50,634 bases of DNA, taken from positions 1 through 50,634 of IMG/VR virus record IMGVR_UViG_3300031857_000292; one strand, written 5' to 3'. Each line of letters begins with the position of its first letter. Positions within the stretch are counted from its first letter, which is position 1. Both the position numbers and the translations under genes were made by a program. This document shows, piece by piece, positions 25,066 through 35,800 of the stretch. This stretch comes from a virus. Under the pieces are notes generated by a model. That model was given only the letters and a program-made list of their open reading frames with translations, was not told the DNA's origin and made no database searches.

Positions 25066-25852
25066 CTATTGCTCCTAAATCTCTTTTGCCCATGGCATGA
25101 AAGTCCAGCCCAACAATTGAGACTGTTTTACATTTACCTTGTGCATCTTCATACTCAATATTCCAGAACGTTTCATTATCAAGCGTTAGTTTGTTTTCGG
25201 GTACTACACTGGGCATGCCCCAGGGTATGGCATCTACTTTTAGTGTCTGGCCACTCACAATACCCAATGCTATGCTTAGTGCATAGTCGTTTCTGTATGT
25301 GGGTTGTGAGATGTGATAGAGATCTCTGTAGTGCTTCCAGTTCTCACGAATCATCTGCATGGCATCAAATATGTACTGTGAAGTGTTTGATCTGCGAAAC
25401 ATCATCACAGTAGCCCAGTACATGGGAAATTTATATGTACCAAAAGTGTTTAAAAATTCTTCTTCGGGCCTAGCAAGATTGTATGCTGATCTAAAGCACA
25501 TGAAATCTTGTGGGCTGTCAAGCACCACTTTTAAATCTTCACTATTGATCACAAAGTCAGCATCCAACACTAGAGTTTGCTCCCAAGGTGACAAGTTGTA
25601 AGCATCTACTCGGTTGCTGTTATGCCAAGGTACATGATCTTGTATGTCACCAAACCAGCGTGAGTTTTCGCCCAACGGATCAGCATATATCACTTGATCA
25701 AACACAGTTTCGTTGCCGGCAGCAGGATTGTTTGTGACCACTGCTACAGGAATTTTTAAGAAATCTTTGACTCGTTCGGCACACCATGCTGCCATGTCCA
25801 AATAGCGTGTGTGTTTGGTGTCAAATGCAAAGATCAGTGCGCCAGTAGTCAT
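25007..25852 (-). CDS. GT-A-like glycosyltransferase with DAD motif
   Basis: 281 aa, ATG overlapping the 101-aa gene's stop (ATGA). GALIFAFDTKHTRYLDMA at the N-terminus and VAVVTNNPAAG are the first two strands. LVLDADFVINSEDL, about residues 93-106, is the D-x-D metal-binding element. FPMYWATVMMFRRSNTSQYI resembles the acceptor-side segment of nucleotide-diphospho-sugar transferases, and TYRNDYALSIALGI that of the family's later helices. Probably a single-domain cytoplasmic enzyme. With its sister at 24289 it seems a duplicated pair. Specificity unknown. Confidence 0.83.
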   Translation of the reverse strand: MTTGALIFAFDTKHTRYLDMAAWCAERVKDFLKIPVAVVTNNPAAGNETVFDQVIYADPLGENSRWFGDIQDHVPWHNSNRVDAYNLSPWEQTLVLDADFVINSEDLKVVLDSPQDFMCFRSAYNLARPEEEFLNTFGTYKFPMYWATVMMFRRSNTSQYIFDAMQMIRENWKHYRDLYHISQPTYRNDYALSIALGIVSGQTLKVDAIPWGMPSVVPENKLTLDNETFWNIEYEDAQGKCKTVSIVGLDFHAMGKRDLGAIVETHRRTRLCDHGLEHAPS

Positions 25853-26154
25853 CGTTTGGTGCTAACTTCGTTGTGTTCCAACAGCCAAGCATTCATTTGC
25901 TCTTGCCAACGTTGCATGGCCAAGCCGCGCAGTTCTTCTGGACGTATTTGTACTGGAGTTTCATACAAGTCTAACAGAACTGCATCTCCTGGCGGCACAG
26001 TAGCCAAGAGGTTTAGGAGTTCAGGACCAGCACGCCACATGCCACCGTCGTGAGCAAATATCATCCGGGCTTCGTATTTTTCTCGGAGTATGCGCTTTGC
26101 AGCCACATGGTCAAATCGAGCACGGCTGTGCGAAATTAAATCGTCAGTGTTCAT
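25849..26154 (-). CDS. Small conserved T4-like phage protein downstream of tail genes
   Basis: 101 aa. MNTDDLISHSRARFDH, ILREKYEARMIFAHDGGMW and a C-terminal QRWQEQMNAWLLEHNE are recognisable. From memory, proteins with this RWQEQMNAW ending occur in marine T4-like phages near the tail genes; I cannot verify that here. It has no Shine-Dalgarno. The -10-like TATAAT at 26161-26166 is only 6 nt from the ATG, so the mRNA may be leaderless. It is the first gene after the terminator and heads the glycan island's minus-strand block. Function unknown; predicted mostly helical and acidic-basic mixed. Confidence 0.8.
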   Translation of the reverse strand: MNTDDLISHSRARFDHVAAKRILREKYEARMIFAHDGGMWRAGPELLNLLATVPPGDAVLLDLYETPVQIRPEELRGLAMQRWQEQMNAWLLEHNEVSTKR

Positions 26155-26160
26155 GTTGCG

Positions 26161-26189
26161 ATTATATAGGATTTACAGGGAAAAGTAAA
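26161..26189 (-). promoter_or_regulatory. Sigma70-like promoter before 101-aa gene
   Basis: On the minus strand TTTACT (26184-26189) is followed after exactly 17 nt by TATAAT (26161-26166). The -10 matches consensus perfectly and the -35 at 4 of 6. The downstream gene's ATG starts 6 nt later, so a start at the ATG itself would give a leaderless transcript. The -35 shares three bases with the terminator stem. Not tested by any scan. Confidence 0.45.
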
Positions 26190-26206
26190 GGGCCTTGTGG
26201 CCCTTT
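26187..26206 (-). terminator. Intrinsic terminator closing the tail operon
   Basis: A perfect 8-bp inverted repeat, AAAGGGCC/GGCCCTTT with a 4-nt loop, starts 4 nt after the stop of the 330-aa gene. On the minus strand it is followed by TTTACTTTTCCC, a mixed T-rich tail. On the plus strand the tract TTTTTGATT follows, so it could act in both directions. Confidence 0.7.
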
Positions 26207-26210
26207 TTGA

Positions 26211-27203
26211 TTAAGCTACCGAGCTTGCTACAGTGGGTGTGCCCCACGAATTAGATAGATAAGTAGTTGCTGGTGGAACAAATCGGCAAAGCACTGTGGG
26301 TGCTGTGCCGTACGCTGAGAATGGCGAAGTAGTATCAGTACCACCTGAAATTTGAGTGTTTTGGCCGGCGCCAGTTCTGGCTGTGCTGACCCATGTTGTA
26401 ACAAATGTTATTGCGGTTGAGCCAGCATTTTTTGCAGCAGTAATTAAAACATAGTCGCCTGTGTAAACTGACAAGTCATCGTACAATTGAAATAAATTTG
26501 TGGCAGCAGCACCAGCAGTCAGTGCATACCAACCAATGCTTGACGACAAGATGTTTAGTGTTCCGCCTGTGCCGCCTTGTCTGCTGGTTCCTGTGTAAGA
26601 AGTGCCGCCTAGAGTTTTAGCAGCGGCAATACCAGTAAAACTGATTGTGCCGACTTTGCCTATAAATGTGTTCCAGTCTGCATCACTGTCTAATCCAGTG
26701 GATGATTTGTTCATAGTAATGTAAATTCTGCCGCCTGCATTCCAAAAATATCTAGCTTGATCCGCAGATGGAAATGTAACAGTTTGTGTCCAAGTAATGC
26801 TCCATGCAGCATTGCCAGTGCCAGTTGTAGTAGTTTTGGCAGAAGCGCCAGTCCAGGTTGTACTTGTGCTGCCAACAGCCGCAGCATTGGCGCGATTGGT
26901 ATTACAATTAGTAATGTCCGTGGCCACAGCCGCCAACACACTAATAGTTTGCCCCGCGGTAGGAGCAGATCGAGAAGTAATAGTTGTGCCGGTTTGGCTG
27001 CCCATAGTAGCAAGTGTGTTGACCAAGCTGGCCCAGTTTGTAGCAGTTACAGTGCCGCCAGCACTCACTGTACTTAGAGCACTTTGTCCCCAGCCGCTGT
27101 CGGTTGAGCCTGTGCTCCAAATGTTATTGATGTTTGGTGATCCAGTGCTTACAAACCCGTTAAAGTCTGATGCTTGAATTAATCCACCGCTTGAATATGT
27201 CAT
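26211..27203 (-). CDS. Tail fibre-like virion structural protein
   Basis: 330 aa, Ala/Thr/Ser/Gly-rich, ending in a terminator. The N-terminus SGGLIQASDFNGFVSTGSP with NNIWSTGSTDSGWGQSAL and VSAGGTVTATNWASLV is a pattern I associate with marine phage fibre-like and appendage proteins. The middle is low-complexity beta-rich sequence (TTTTGTGNAAWSITWTQTV). SARYFWNAGG-like and TLGGTSYTGTSRQGGTGG segments add Gly-rich turns. No catalytic motif is visible. Likely a surface-exposed tail component; receptor binding is plausible, not shown. It follows the 593-aa gene by 12 nt, with a GGAA Shine-Dalgarno-like element. Confidence 0.8.
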   Translation of the reverse strand: MTYSSGGLIQASDFNGFVSTGSPNINNIWSTGSTDSGWGQSALSTVSAGGTVTATNWASLVNTLATMGSQTGTTITSRSAPTAGQTISVLAAVATDITNCNTNRANAAAVGSTSTTWTGASAKTTTTGTGNAAWSITWTQTVTFPSADQARYFWNAGGRIYITMNKSSTGLDSDADWNTFIGKVGTISFTGIAAAKTLGGTSYTGTSRQGGTGGTLNILSSSIGWYALTAGAAATNLFQLYDDLSVYTGDYVLITAAKNAGSTAITFVTTWVSTARTGAGQNTQISGGTDTTSPFSAYGTAPTVLCRFVPPATTYLSNSWGTPTVASSVA

Positions 27204-27215
27204 TGTTTGTTCCGA

Positions 27216-28997
27216 TTACTTTATAGTCACAATTGCTTCTATTGTACCTGGACCAGGGGTGAGTTTGTCAACCAGTGCTCGTCCAATTACGTTGAATGCT
27301 GTGGCTTCACCTGGTTGAGCAGCTCTGGCCATGCCTGAGCCTGCTGATACCAATCTGTCACCTTTGCGCACTACTCCAATTACTTGCACCGGAACACGTC
27401 CAGTCATTGCAACTGGTGGATGCGTGTCGTCTTCTCCGGCGCCGCCATTCATTAGGTAGGCTGCTCTTGTACTTATAACGCCAAACACATTTTCGCTTAA
27501 ATCTTGTTGAGATCTTGTGATTTCAGCTGTACCGCCTAGTTCAACTACGGTACCAGGTGCCAGTTCTTCATCAGCTGCAAAACGTTCTGCAACGTCAGCA
27601 TACAAGGCTGTGGTGGCTGTGGCAAACAATCGATTGAAATAACTAGCAGAGGATCCAATATTGCCCACAGCATTTGTGCCAGTGTGTTCGATACTTGGTG
27701 TGCTCAATCCAGTGACAATTGCTCCGGTAGTGGCCAGCACCATGACATTCCCAATGCCGCCAATTGTAAATGCAATATTGCCGCCGGATGATGTAACATT
27801 GCCTTCTGAAGTACCGTTTTCAATTTTGGTAACACTAACAGCTGAACTCAATCCAGTAAGCTGACTACCGTTGCCCAAGAAAAATCCAGCACTGACGTTG
27901 CCTACACCAGAAACTCTGCCTGATCCGAATAGTACGTTACCACCTGTAATATTACCTGTGCCAGAAACTATTCCAGAACCAAATAGCACGTTTCCACCAG
28001 TGATGTTGCCTGTGCCACTCACAATGCCAGATCCAAATAACACATTGCCGCCAGTTATATTACCAGTTGCGCTGACCAGACCAGCAGTTCTTATGTTACC
28101 ACCTTGGACGTTTCCAGTTACTGTAGCAAGGCCAGCAGTAATAAGATTGCCGCCTGTAGCATTGCCGGTTGCTGACATTATTCCACCAGTTAAAAGATTG
28201 CCACCTGTAATATTCCCAGTAGTACTAACTGAGCCGCCGGCAGGTGGAATTACATTGCCAATAAAGTTTGGAGCAGTAATATTGCCAGTGGCACTAACTA
28301 ATCCAGTAACAAAAACGCCTGTGCTAGCCACAGTTTCAACAACACTTCCAGCAACTGCTAACGTGATGTTGGCTGGGTTGCTGATGTTGCCGCTGCTGTT
28401 GCCAATATTCCAGACTGTAAAGCCTTTGTAAATTTTAGGAAATCCCAATCCAACGTATGCACTACTATTACCAGCTGGTGTAAAGTCAGCAACTTTACTA
28501 ATAATACCAACCAAGTCACCAGCAGCATACAATCCTGTGACAACATAACCTGTGGTACCATCGCCAATGGTAAGGGGTATAGCGCCAGATTGTCCTTCGA
28601 TACTTGAATATGCTGGACCAACCACAATAAATGTGCTAGGAGCTACTGAACAAACTTTTAACTGCTGATTTGTGGTATCATACCACAAGTCTCCTTGTAC
28701 AGCAGGGCTTGGTGCTGTAGATGATGATGTGGCACCGCTAATAACTTTCCAGGTTGTTCCTGAATAAACTTTCAATAGTGTATTGGTGCTGTCCCACCAT
28801 AGTTGTCCAGTAAGCGGAGCAGCAGGTGCTGTTGTGTTAGCTGAATTTTCCAACAAGTGAATAAAATTGTCGTCTAGGAACTGTCCGTACCCAGCATAAT
28901 TTTTGCCGATCAACGTCATCGAACTGGCAGTGTTTACAGTACCATCTGTTATGGTAGCAAACGTTGTGCCGTTTGTTAGATTAATTGTATATGCCAT
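27216..28997 (-). CDS. Tail fibre/virion structural protein with Gly-Asn repeats
   Basis: 593 aa. N-terminal TGQLWWDSTNTLLKVYSG and VQGDLWYDTTNQQLKV, two G-x-L-W-(W/Y)-D-(S/T)-T-N units, are typical of fibre-like phage proteins. Residues about 232-372 contain about eight 17-residue repeats, such as TGNITGGNVLFGSGIVSG. The C-terminal domain begins YADVAERFAADEELAPGTVV and continues with ENVFGVISTRAAYLM, GRVPVQVIGVVRKGDRLVSA. This is a block shared, as I recall, by many phage fibre proteins. Mature fibre or collar component is likely. It starts 30 nt downstream of a perfect TATAAATA late-promoter box. No enzymatic motif. Confidence 0.87.
   Translation of the reverse strand: MAYTINLTNGTTFATITDGTVNTASSMTLIGKNYAGYGQFLDDNFIHLLENSANTTAPAAPLTGQLWWDSTNTLLKVYSGTTWKVISGATSSSTAPSPAVQGDLWYDTTNQQLKVCSVAPSTFIVVGPAYSSIEGQSGAIPLTIGDGTTGYVVTGLYAAGDLVGIISKVADFTPAGNSSAYVGLGFPKIYKGFTVWNIGNSSGNISNPANITLAVAGSVVETVASTGVFVTGLVSATGNITAPNFIGNVIPPAGGSVSTTGNITGGNLLTGGIMSATGNATGGNLITAGLATVTGNVQGGNIRTAGLVSATGNITGGNVLFGSGIVSGTGNITGGNVLFGSGIVSGTGNITGGNVLFGSGRVSGVGNVSAGFFLGNGSQLTGLSSAVSVTKIENGTSEGNVTSSGGNIAFTIGGIGNVMVLATTGAIVTGLSTPSIEHTGTNAVGNIGSSASYFNRLFATATTALYADVAERFAADEELAPGTVVELGGTAEITRSQQDLSENVFGVISTRAAYLMNGGAGEDDTHPPVAMTGRVPVQVIGVVRKGDRLVSAGSGMARAAQPGEATAFNVIGRALVDKLTPGPGTIEAIVTIK
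27880..28300 (-). repeat. ~17-residue Gly/Asn repeat region in the 593-aa protein
   Basis: About eight in-frame units of 51 nt, each with TGN-x-T-(G/A)-(G/P)-N and a short hydrophobic strand. Three units (TGNITGGNVLFGSG) are almost identical in protein but differ in synonymous codons. The unit suggests a triple-stranded beta-helix or fibre shaft. Confidence 0.8.
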
Positions 28998-29026
28998 GTT
29001 GGTCGCCTTGTTCCTATATTTTTCTA

Positions 29027-29034
29027 TATTTATA
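29027..29034 (-). promoter_or_regulatory. T4-type late promoter box TATAAATA
   Basis: An exact minus-strand TATAAATA overlapping the stop codon of the 207-aa gene and ending 30 nt before the 593-aa ATG. T4 late promoters use this -10 element with gp55 sigma factor. The same distance separates the box at 48371 from the gp6 ATG. Confidence 0.65.
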
Positions 29035-29653
29035 CAGCATTTATGTTGCTTAGTGTCTGTATACGTAGGGTGTAATCAATTTGAATTTGACGGTTCAAGC
29101 TCTTTTGCACTGGGTGGAAAATTACATGAGTAATCAGTCGCAAATCTGTTGAGCTGCCGTTCCAAGATTTAAGGCCTAGTTCATCAAACACATATTCGCC
29201 GTTAAAATTGGTAGAATTGTCAAATGCTTGTTGTGTGGGCGGTTCGCCGTAGTCTAACAAACAGGTCACAAGAATATCTGTATAAACAGTACCTGCTGTG
29301 TGTATCACAGTCATAAAGTTTGTGTCAGGATCGCTATCTGCAGCCGAGTTATCGTCAACAACTTTGGCGTAGGTTTCATTGTACAATCCGGCGTTTTGTC
29401 CCACAGTGTTTGGGGGCAAATATGTAATCACGCCTGTAGGGTCCACAGAGCTGCCGCCGTTTCCAAATGCCATAGAATAGATAATTCCCAAACTAGACCC
29501 GTTTGCGTCCAATCTATTGCTTAGGGCTTGTGCCATAGCAATTGATATATTTTCATAGTGAATTGCGTTTTTCTTATCTACCAACACTTCACCTGTGTTG
29601 GGATCGTGTATTTTAATAAAGCCTTCAATACGGGCCAATCCTGGTTCTATCAT
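29030..29653 (-). CDS. Virion-associated protein of T4-like phage, hypothetical
   Basis: 207 aa. The N-terminus ARIEGFIKIHDPNTGEVLVD then KKNAIHYENISIAMAQALS is a pattern I associate with small tail-associated proteins of marine T4-like phages. GIIYSMAFGNGGSSVDPTG and TYLPPN follow. The C-terminal part is beta-rich (YVFDELGLKSWNGSST, then LRLITHVIFHPV). It has the strong Shine-Dalgarno GGAGGG (29660-29665), 6 nt before the ATG, and the 52-aa gene ends there with ATGA. Position between the giant tail protein and fibre-like genes supports a structural role. No catalytic motif. Confidence 0.82.
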   Translation of the reverse strand: MIEPGLARIEGFIKIHDPNTGEVLVDKKNAIHYENISIAMAQALSNRLDANGSSLGIIYSMAFGNGGSSVDPTGVITYLPPNTVGQNAGLYNETYAKVVDDNSAADSDPDTNFMTVIHTAGTVYTDILVTCLLDYGEPPTQQAFDNSTNFNGEYVFDELGLKSWNGSSTDLRLITHVIFHPVQKSLNRQIQIDYTLRIQTLSNINAV

Positions 29654-29808
29654 GCTCTGCCCTCCATATAAACTTCGCGAGTTTTTGGATCAAAAATACG
29701 CACATGAGCTTCGACGGAAAACGATCCTTGCTCGTTGGGACGTTTAGGCTGAGGTTGTTTTTTCTCAGAATTTGCAGTTACTGGCTGTTTTGGCATAGTA
29801 GTTGACAT
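29650..29808 (-). CDS. 52-aa small protein preceding the 207-aa tail gene
   Basis: Minus-strand reading from ATG 29808 gives 52 aa, basic and Pro/Gln-rich at first (QPQPKRPNEQG), then VEAHVRIFDPKTREVYMEGR and the stop. The V-x-I-x-DP-x-T-x-EV part resembles IKIHDPNTGEV in the 207-aa protein, so it may be a partial duplicate of that protein's N-terminus. It begins 18 nt after the giant gene's stop, and its stop overlaps the 207-aa ATG as ATGA. A GTAAATA-like segment lies upstream but there is no clear Shine-Dalgarno. Confidence 0.72.
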   Translation of the reverse strand: MSTTMPKQPVTANSEKKQPQPKRPNEQGSFSVEAHVRIFDPKTREVYMEGRA

Positions 29809-29826
29809 GATCGTTTATTTACCTTG

Positions 29827-32800
29827 TTATAATCCACGTAAAAACCTTGCAGCATTTGTGTCAGTGATCTGTAGTGCTTCGCCGTTGCTAGGTGTTCCGT
29901 TACCCGGAGCATACCAAGTTACACCTCTACGCTGTAATATCACCACCTCAACACCTGCACCTGGAGCAGGCAAATCGTTGGCTGTAAGGAACTGTATTGC
30001 TAGTGGATTGTAATCGGTTACTTGGTAGTAGTTGCTGGCCAAACTGGTGCCAGCAACACCTGTTCCTGACCCTGCCCCTGTAGCTGTAAATACCACGCCC
30101 GGCAATGGATAAACATCGCTTGGCAGGCCAATAGCATGCCAGTTGGTGCTGCCAACACTAGCAATAGTGTAAGTTTGTCCTATCACAAACTGCCCAGCAT
30201 AGTAACCTACTCTAGCACGGTTGCCGCCGACATATACTTCAATACTGTTGACTTCAAAAGAACTGTCACTTAAATCAAATTCAATTGTAGGAGCGTAAAA
30301 TATTGTGGTAGATCCATCACCCGTACTGGTATCGCTTACAATATAGTTTTGAAACTCTTGAGGTTGTCTGTTACCAAGACCCATGTCATACACTTCTGCA
30401 TTGACTGAATGACTGGTAGCGGCTGTGCCAGCAGTACCTCGTTGTAACCCAGTGATTGAATTTGTAGACAAATTTCTTTCGCGATATAGTATGCGTTCAC
30501 CATCGATTGTAACTACACCAAAAATACCATCAGTCAAGTTGGGCTCACTAAGGGCTGCGACATTTGCGACGTAGATAATGTCTGCTACAGCTGACACTGC
30601 CTGAGCTACTGTAGTTGTTGTTGAGGCAGTGATACGGAACGTAGTTTGCACTCCACGCATGTCCTGGAACAATCTAAATGCCATAGCACCTGGCACAACA
30701 CTCTCAGTAAATTCAGTTACTGCCAGCACTTGTGCCGAGCCAATAATACCACTGCCCAGTATCAAATATTGTCCTTGCACTGCATAATCCACGCCTGGAT
30801 ACAATCTATTGCCATCCAATGTAACCCATAATCTGTTGGCCAATATTCCTTCACGACCTAGATTAAAATCATTAGTTGGAATAGCCACGCCTATGCTGAA
30901 GTCAAAGCTGCCTGATGTGTCATTGGCTGCATCTGGAAAACTGTATCCAGTGCTGTCATATGGCTCAATCACTGTGAGGCCAGTAACCACCGGGCCTACA
31001 AATACCAAAGTTAACGGATCTTGTTGTGATGTATCATTCCAACTGGTAATTGCAATTTGATCGCCTAAATTAAGCAACGGAGTTATTAACAATCTGTTGG
31101 GCGATCCTATCACAACTGTGTATTGTGCAATGGTGCTAACTGATATTAAAATCTGTGCGCCATCAGCAGGTGGAGTAAAAAATACCACTTGTCGGCCTGG
31201 AGTATTACTACCATCATAATTGGTCACATAATAATTACCTACAATAGCACCATAATTTTGTACTTGTAGGACATTGTCTACCCAAACTTGAATATCAGTG
31301 TAAGCATTGATAGCAGATTGTGGATAGCCACCACCGCGCTGTGGCAATCCAAAACTGCTGCTGGTTCCGTCACCAGTCCATTCAATACCCTCAGGTGGTT
31401 GTAGGCGTTTGCCATTAACAGTGACCACTAGGTTGGCCACATTGGTTCCTTGCATGCTGTTGTCAAGATTGATACTGTTGGTCAATCTATCAGACTCAGT
31501 AGCGGTACGATACTGTGTTACTGCTGTGCTCCAGCTGTATTGTGGATCTTCAACGCCCATGACAGTGATAGAAATTCCATCGCCTGGACCATATGGTGCT
31601 TCGGTACCAATAAATCGAGTCCAATCAATCTCAGTGGTTCCAACAGAGATAGACGGATTTGATGTGCAGACCCATCTTGTGGCAGCATTGGTTGATCCTG
31701 ATGTAACAAGGGTGATTGCGCTAGGAATATCTAGAGAATCAACAAAATCTGTTGCTCTGGTCAATATCCAACCAATTGTGCTATTACCAACTCTAGTAAC
31801 AGTATAGATACCATTAAACGTTGCACTTTGCGTGGTGTCATTGGTGTATATGCCAGTTTCATCCTTGACAAGTATGCGATCTCCTACCAATGGAATAACG
31901 CCGTCAATTGTTAACGCAGTGTAATCATCAAATACGTTGTAATTTGTTAGTGTTGCCCCAACACCGTTTGTGCCATTGTTGTACACATAGCCATAAGTTC
32001 CAAATAACGATGTTGTGGTTGCATATTTTACATTGGCCATTGGATATGGAAACCTAACTGTTGATTGCACAGTTGGAACAAATTCTATCCAATACAATGG
32101 ATCATCTAATAAAATTCCCGGCGGCACTGATTGCAACGCTCGATAATACAATTGATTATCTTCAACAACAGTTTGTGCTGCATAAGAATTTTCGTAAGTC
32201 CAAGGCACACTGTTAGCATAAGATGTCCAGGTGGCACCTGACACATTTGTACCATTTACAAACAATACCAGTTCATAAATTTCATTGGCATTTACAGGAA
32301 TTACTACAGAATTATTGACTTCTGTTCCGTTGTAATTTCCGCGGTACAACTGATTACCACCACCCATTTCGTAAGCAGTAACACTGATCACATCACCATT
32401 TGCAATACCACCGCCAGGAACGGCTGTTATAGTTTGGGCCTCCCAATCCACAACATAGTCTACGTCTGGTGTGAGATCACTATTTGTATTTTCATTAGAA
32501 ACTTCAATGTTTACCGGATTTTGCACCAATGTGCCCCAGTATAAGGCATTGCCGTCATAAACATAATTGAATGTGCCTATAGCAAAGCCATGTCCGTCAC
32601 CTGTCCAGTCTGCACCTGGACGAGTATACACACGGAAATCTAGTGTGTCGTATTCAGATCCGTTGACCAATTCTTCTGGAGCATGTCCTTCGTATGGTCC
32701 AATAAATTCGCCACCATCTACATTGATATCAGTTGGACGTAGTCCCAAAAACATATCAGTAAAGCTGCTGGCATAGGTAGCATCTATTGGTTCTGGCACG

Positions 32801-35800
32801 TCTGCAATCATGGTGCCGGTGGCAGAAGTCAGGCTAAATGTTAACCCATCTGGTGCTAAGGCAACTGTAAAATGTGTTGCATCAACAATGGCATTTACAT
32901 AATAAACAGTACCAGCCACGATGCCACCAAACACCGTGCCGTAGAATCTGATTGGATCACCAAGCGACAATCTTGCTGTTTGAACACATGTGATTTCGTT
33001 GGTAGTTGCATTGGTAGCAGTACACACCAAGGTAGGACTTGCCGGAGCACTGCCCAAGAAATAGTCTCCCCAAACTTGCACACCTGGATAGCTGGTGCCA
33101 TCTACTAGCAATTGCAAATCTAATCCAAATTCGTTTACGCCCGGAACATAAAATCCCATGGTACGATTAACACCGCTGAGTGTGGCTGCATCTACTAAGG
33201 TCCAATCTTCAAGATTAAAGACTGGGCCAATCACCGCACTACTGCCGTCTGCACTGTCAGCTTGCCATACACGATCATCATACCGAACCAGTGTGCCATT
33301 TTCGTATGTGCCATCTGAACTCCAGGTTAATACAGATGTTTGATATTGATAACGGTCGTATTTGAGAACTGTGCGGAAACTGCGCACAAGTCCGTTGTCC
33401 ATCTGAGGGTATGCAGCAACGCCTGTGCCATTGCCACCATCAAACGCCACAGTTGGAGTTGAGCGGTAGCCTGAACCGCCATTGATCAATGTTATAGATA
33501 CGACATTGCCTGATGAGTTTAGCACTGCTGTGGCTTCTGCTCCAGACCCAGTGTCACCTTCAGCCGGTACAATCAACACTGTAGGCGCAATGGTATAGCC
33601 TGTGCCTTGATTGGTAACTGTAATTGAATCTACATGTAGCAAATAGTTGTCAAACCATTGACTGTAAGGCCACTCTGGCCACAGAGTGCTATTAGGAGCA
33701 GTGTCACTGAGTGTGTTAAATGCCTGAGCTGTAGCATGTTCATAAGGTAACAAAATTGGGCTTACATACTGTGGTATGGTCAAATTTGTGTCATAGTATG
33801 CTGGCAAATCAAAGTCAGTCAAACTGCCTTGGAAACTATCAATGCCATCATATGTTAGATTGAATTCACGAACTTGTACATGATAGGGTTTGACTTCTTG
33901 AATGTACTCACTCACAAAGTCTTGATTGTCACGAATGTAATTTTGATATGGCACCAGATCTCTAACTTTGTGTTGAACATCAATCAAACTGGTTTTAATC
34001 AACCATTCTGGTGCTAGTAACTCGCTTAAAATAAAGTTAAACATCAGAGTAAGTGACTGATTTCTTTCAATTTTCAATTCGTCAACAAACAATTCTTCAT
34101 TGATAGCTTGAATAATTTTACGTGTTTCAATCACTGGTTCTTGATCAAAATATTGTGCATCAAATACTTCAACGTCAAATCCAAATCTGCCTAGCGCATA
34201 ATCATAAATTTCAGCAGAAATTTCGATGGTGCCATCTTCAAGGCCTACTCGATCCCATCCAGTATCAGTACGTAGATAGATTTCAAACTTGCCTTGTGCA
34301 TTAGCAGTGACTTTGACACTTGATCCAATGGCCACACTTAATGTTTCCAATGTAGCATAGTTTGGTACTTCGGCCACAATAATTGAACTAGAATTATATC
34401 CTGGCTGATACCAGTTAACGTAACTCCAGTATTGTGGCGTGTTATAATTTTGCACACGACTTAACACCAATTCTCTCACTGTTGGATCATTTGTAGCTTG
34501 TACTTCATTAATGGTCCATAATCCACGATTCAAACTATTGGTAACCACAAGATATTTGTAACCCAATGGCACAGCATATATGTCTTGGAATCCTAGTATT
34601 TCTAAATTAGCCACTCTCAAATTCCACTCGCCGCTGGTTGCACTAGGTTCAGGTTCTGCACTGTTTAATAATGCAAAACTTCTAATTTCTGTTATAGGAT
34701 ACAATGCAAATACATCATTGGCACGTTGAATATAATTTTTTAACGCTAAAAATCGATCCACAAACATACTCTGGCGTGGTCGGAATTGAACCCCATATTG
34801 TTGAGCGTAGTTAAGATTTGGATCTGGAACTTTATTGCCAGTTGTGTCTACTCCACAAAAACTGTCTTGTAGTTTGCGATACAAATTATCACTTAAGAAA
34901 GCATCATCTTGCCCTTGTGCAATTAATTCGTATTCAGTGTGTACATTAGCCTCTGTAAGAACTTGATCAAACTCCACACTGATAATAGTGTCTGCTGCCA
35001 AAATGTATTCAATTGCATTGTAGATTGCAATGGTACTAGAGTTAATTGGTGCAATATAACTAATGCCACTGGCTTTTGGTTCTTGAATATAAGATGCCAC
35101 TGTGGCCACGCTAAGTGTCTTGCCTGCCCGTGATGCAGTTTCAGTTATGCCACGCACCCAGAAATAATATTCAGTAACAAATGTTCCAGACTGATTTAAT
35201 CGAGTGCTTACTACATAACTAATGATGCTGTATGGTGTGCCAACTCCGGCGTAATTTGCAGGTGGTACTGTGCTAGAAATCCATTGATATACATCCACTG
35301 TGCTGCCGGGGAATACTTGTCCCCAACGACGGCTGGCATAAGTTGGATTGTCCTGATTTGGATTAATAAATCTTACTGTGCTGATGTCCCACCAAACTTC
35401 TCCAACATGTGTAGCCGCCCAAGTGTCACCGCGATTGTTTACAGGACCAACATTGTAAGCAGCAGGGTCAATTGCACTGATAAAATCTATATTTTCTTGA
35501 GCGGCCCCTAATACTTTTCCTTGCAGTGGATCAAAGAAATCAAAGAACTGACTCTTGGCTGAAGAAATTCTGTCATACATGTACACACTAGTCAACAGTC
35601 TTATATCAACAACTGGTTGTTGAATAGCAATTGGCTCCCAAGCTAAACGTTGCGTGGGATTTTCAAATATATAAGCAGCACCGTATTCGCTGAATGTGCT
35701 ATCTTCAAAGTCTTCGCCGGGCGCTGTGGCTACCAAAACACCAGAATTGTAACTTACTGCATAACCATATTGATCCAGATAATTTACTCCATTAGTTTCA

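Noticed and set aside
24841-25413. 190-aa plus-strand open frame
   Set aside because: It lies wholly across two well-supported glycosyltransferase genes on the minus strand and has no recognisable motif.
27871-28431. 186-aa plus-strand open frame opposite the 593-aa structural gene
   Set aside because: It is Pro/Leu-rich and mirrors the Gly/Asn repeats on the other strand; its repetitive content is explained by the antisense of a real gene.
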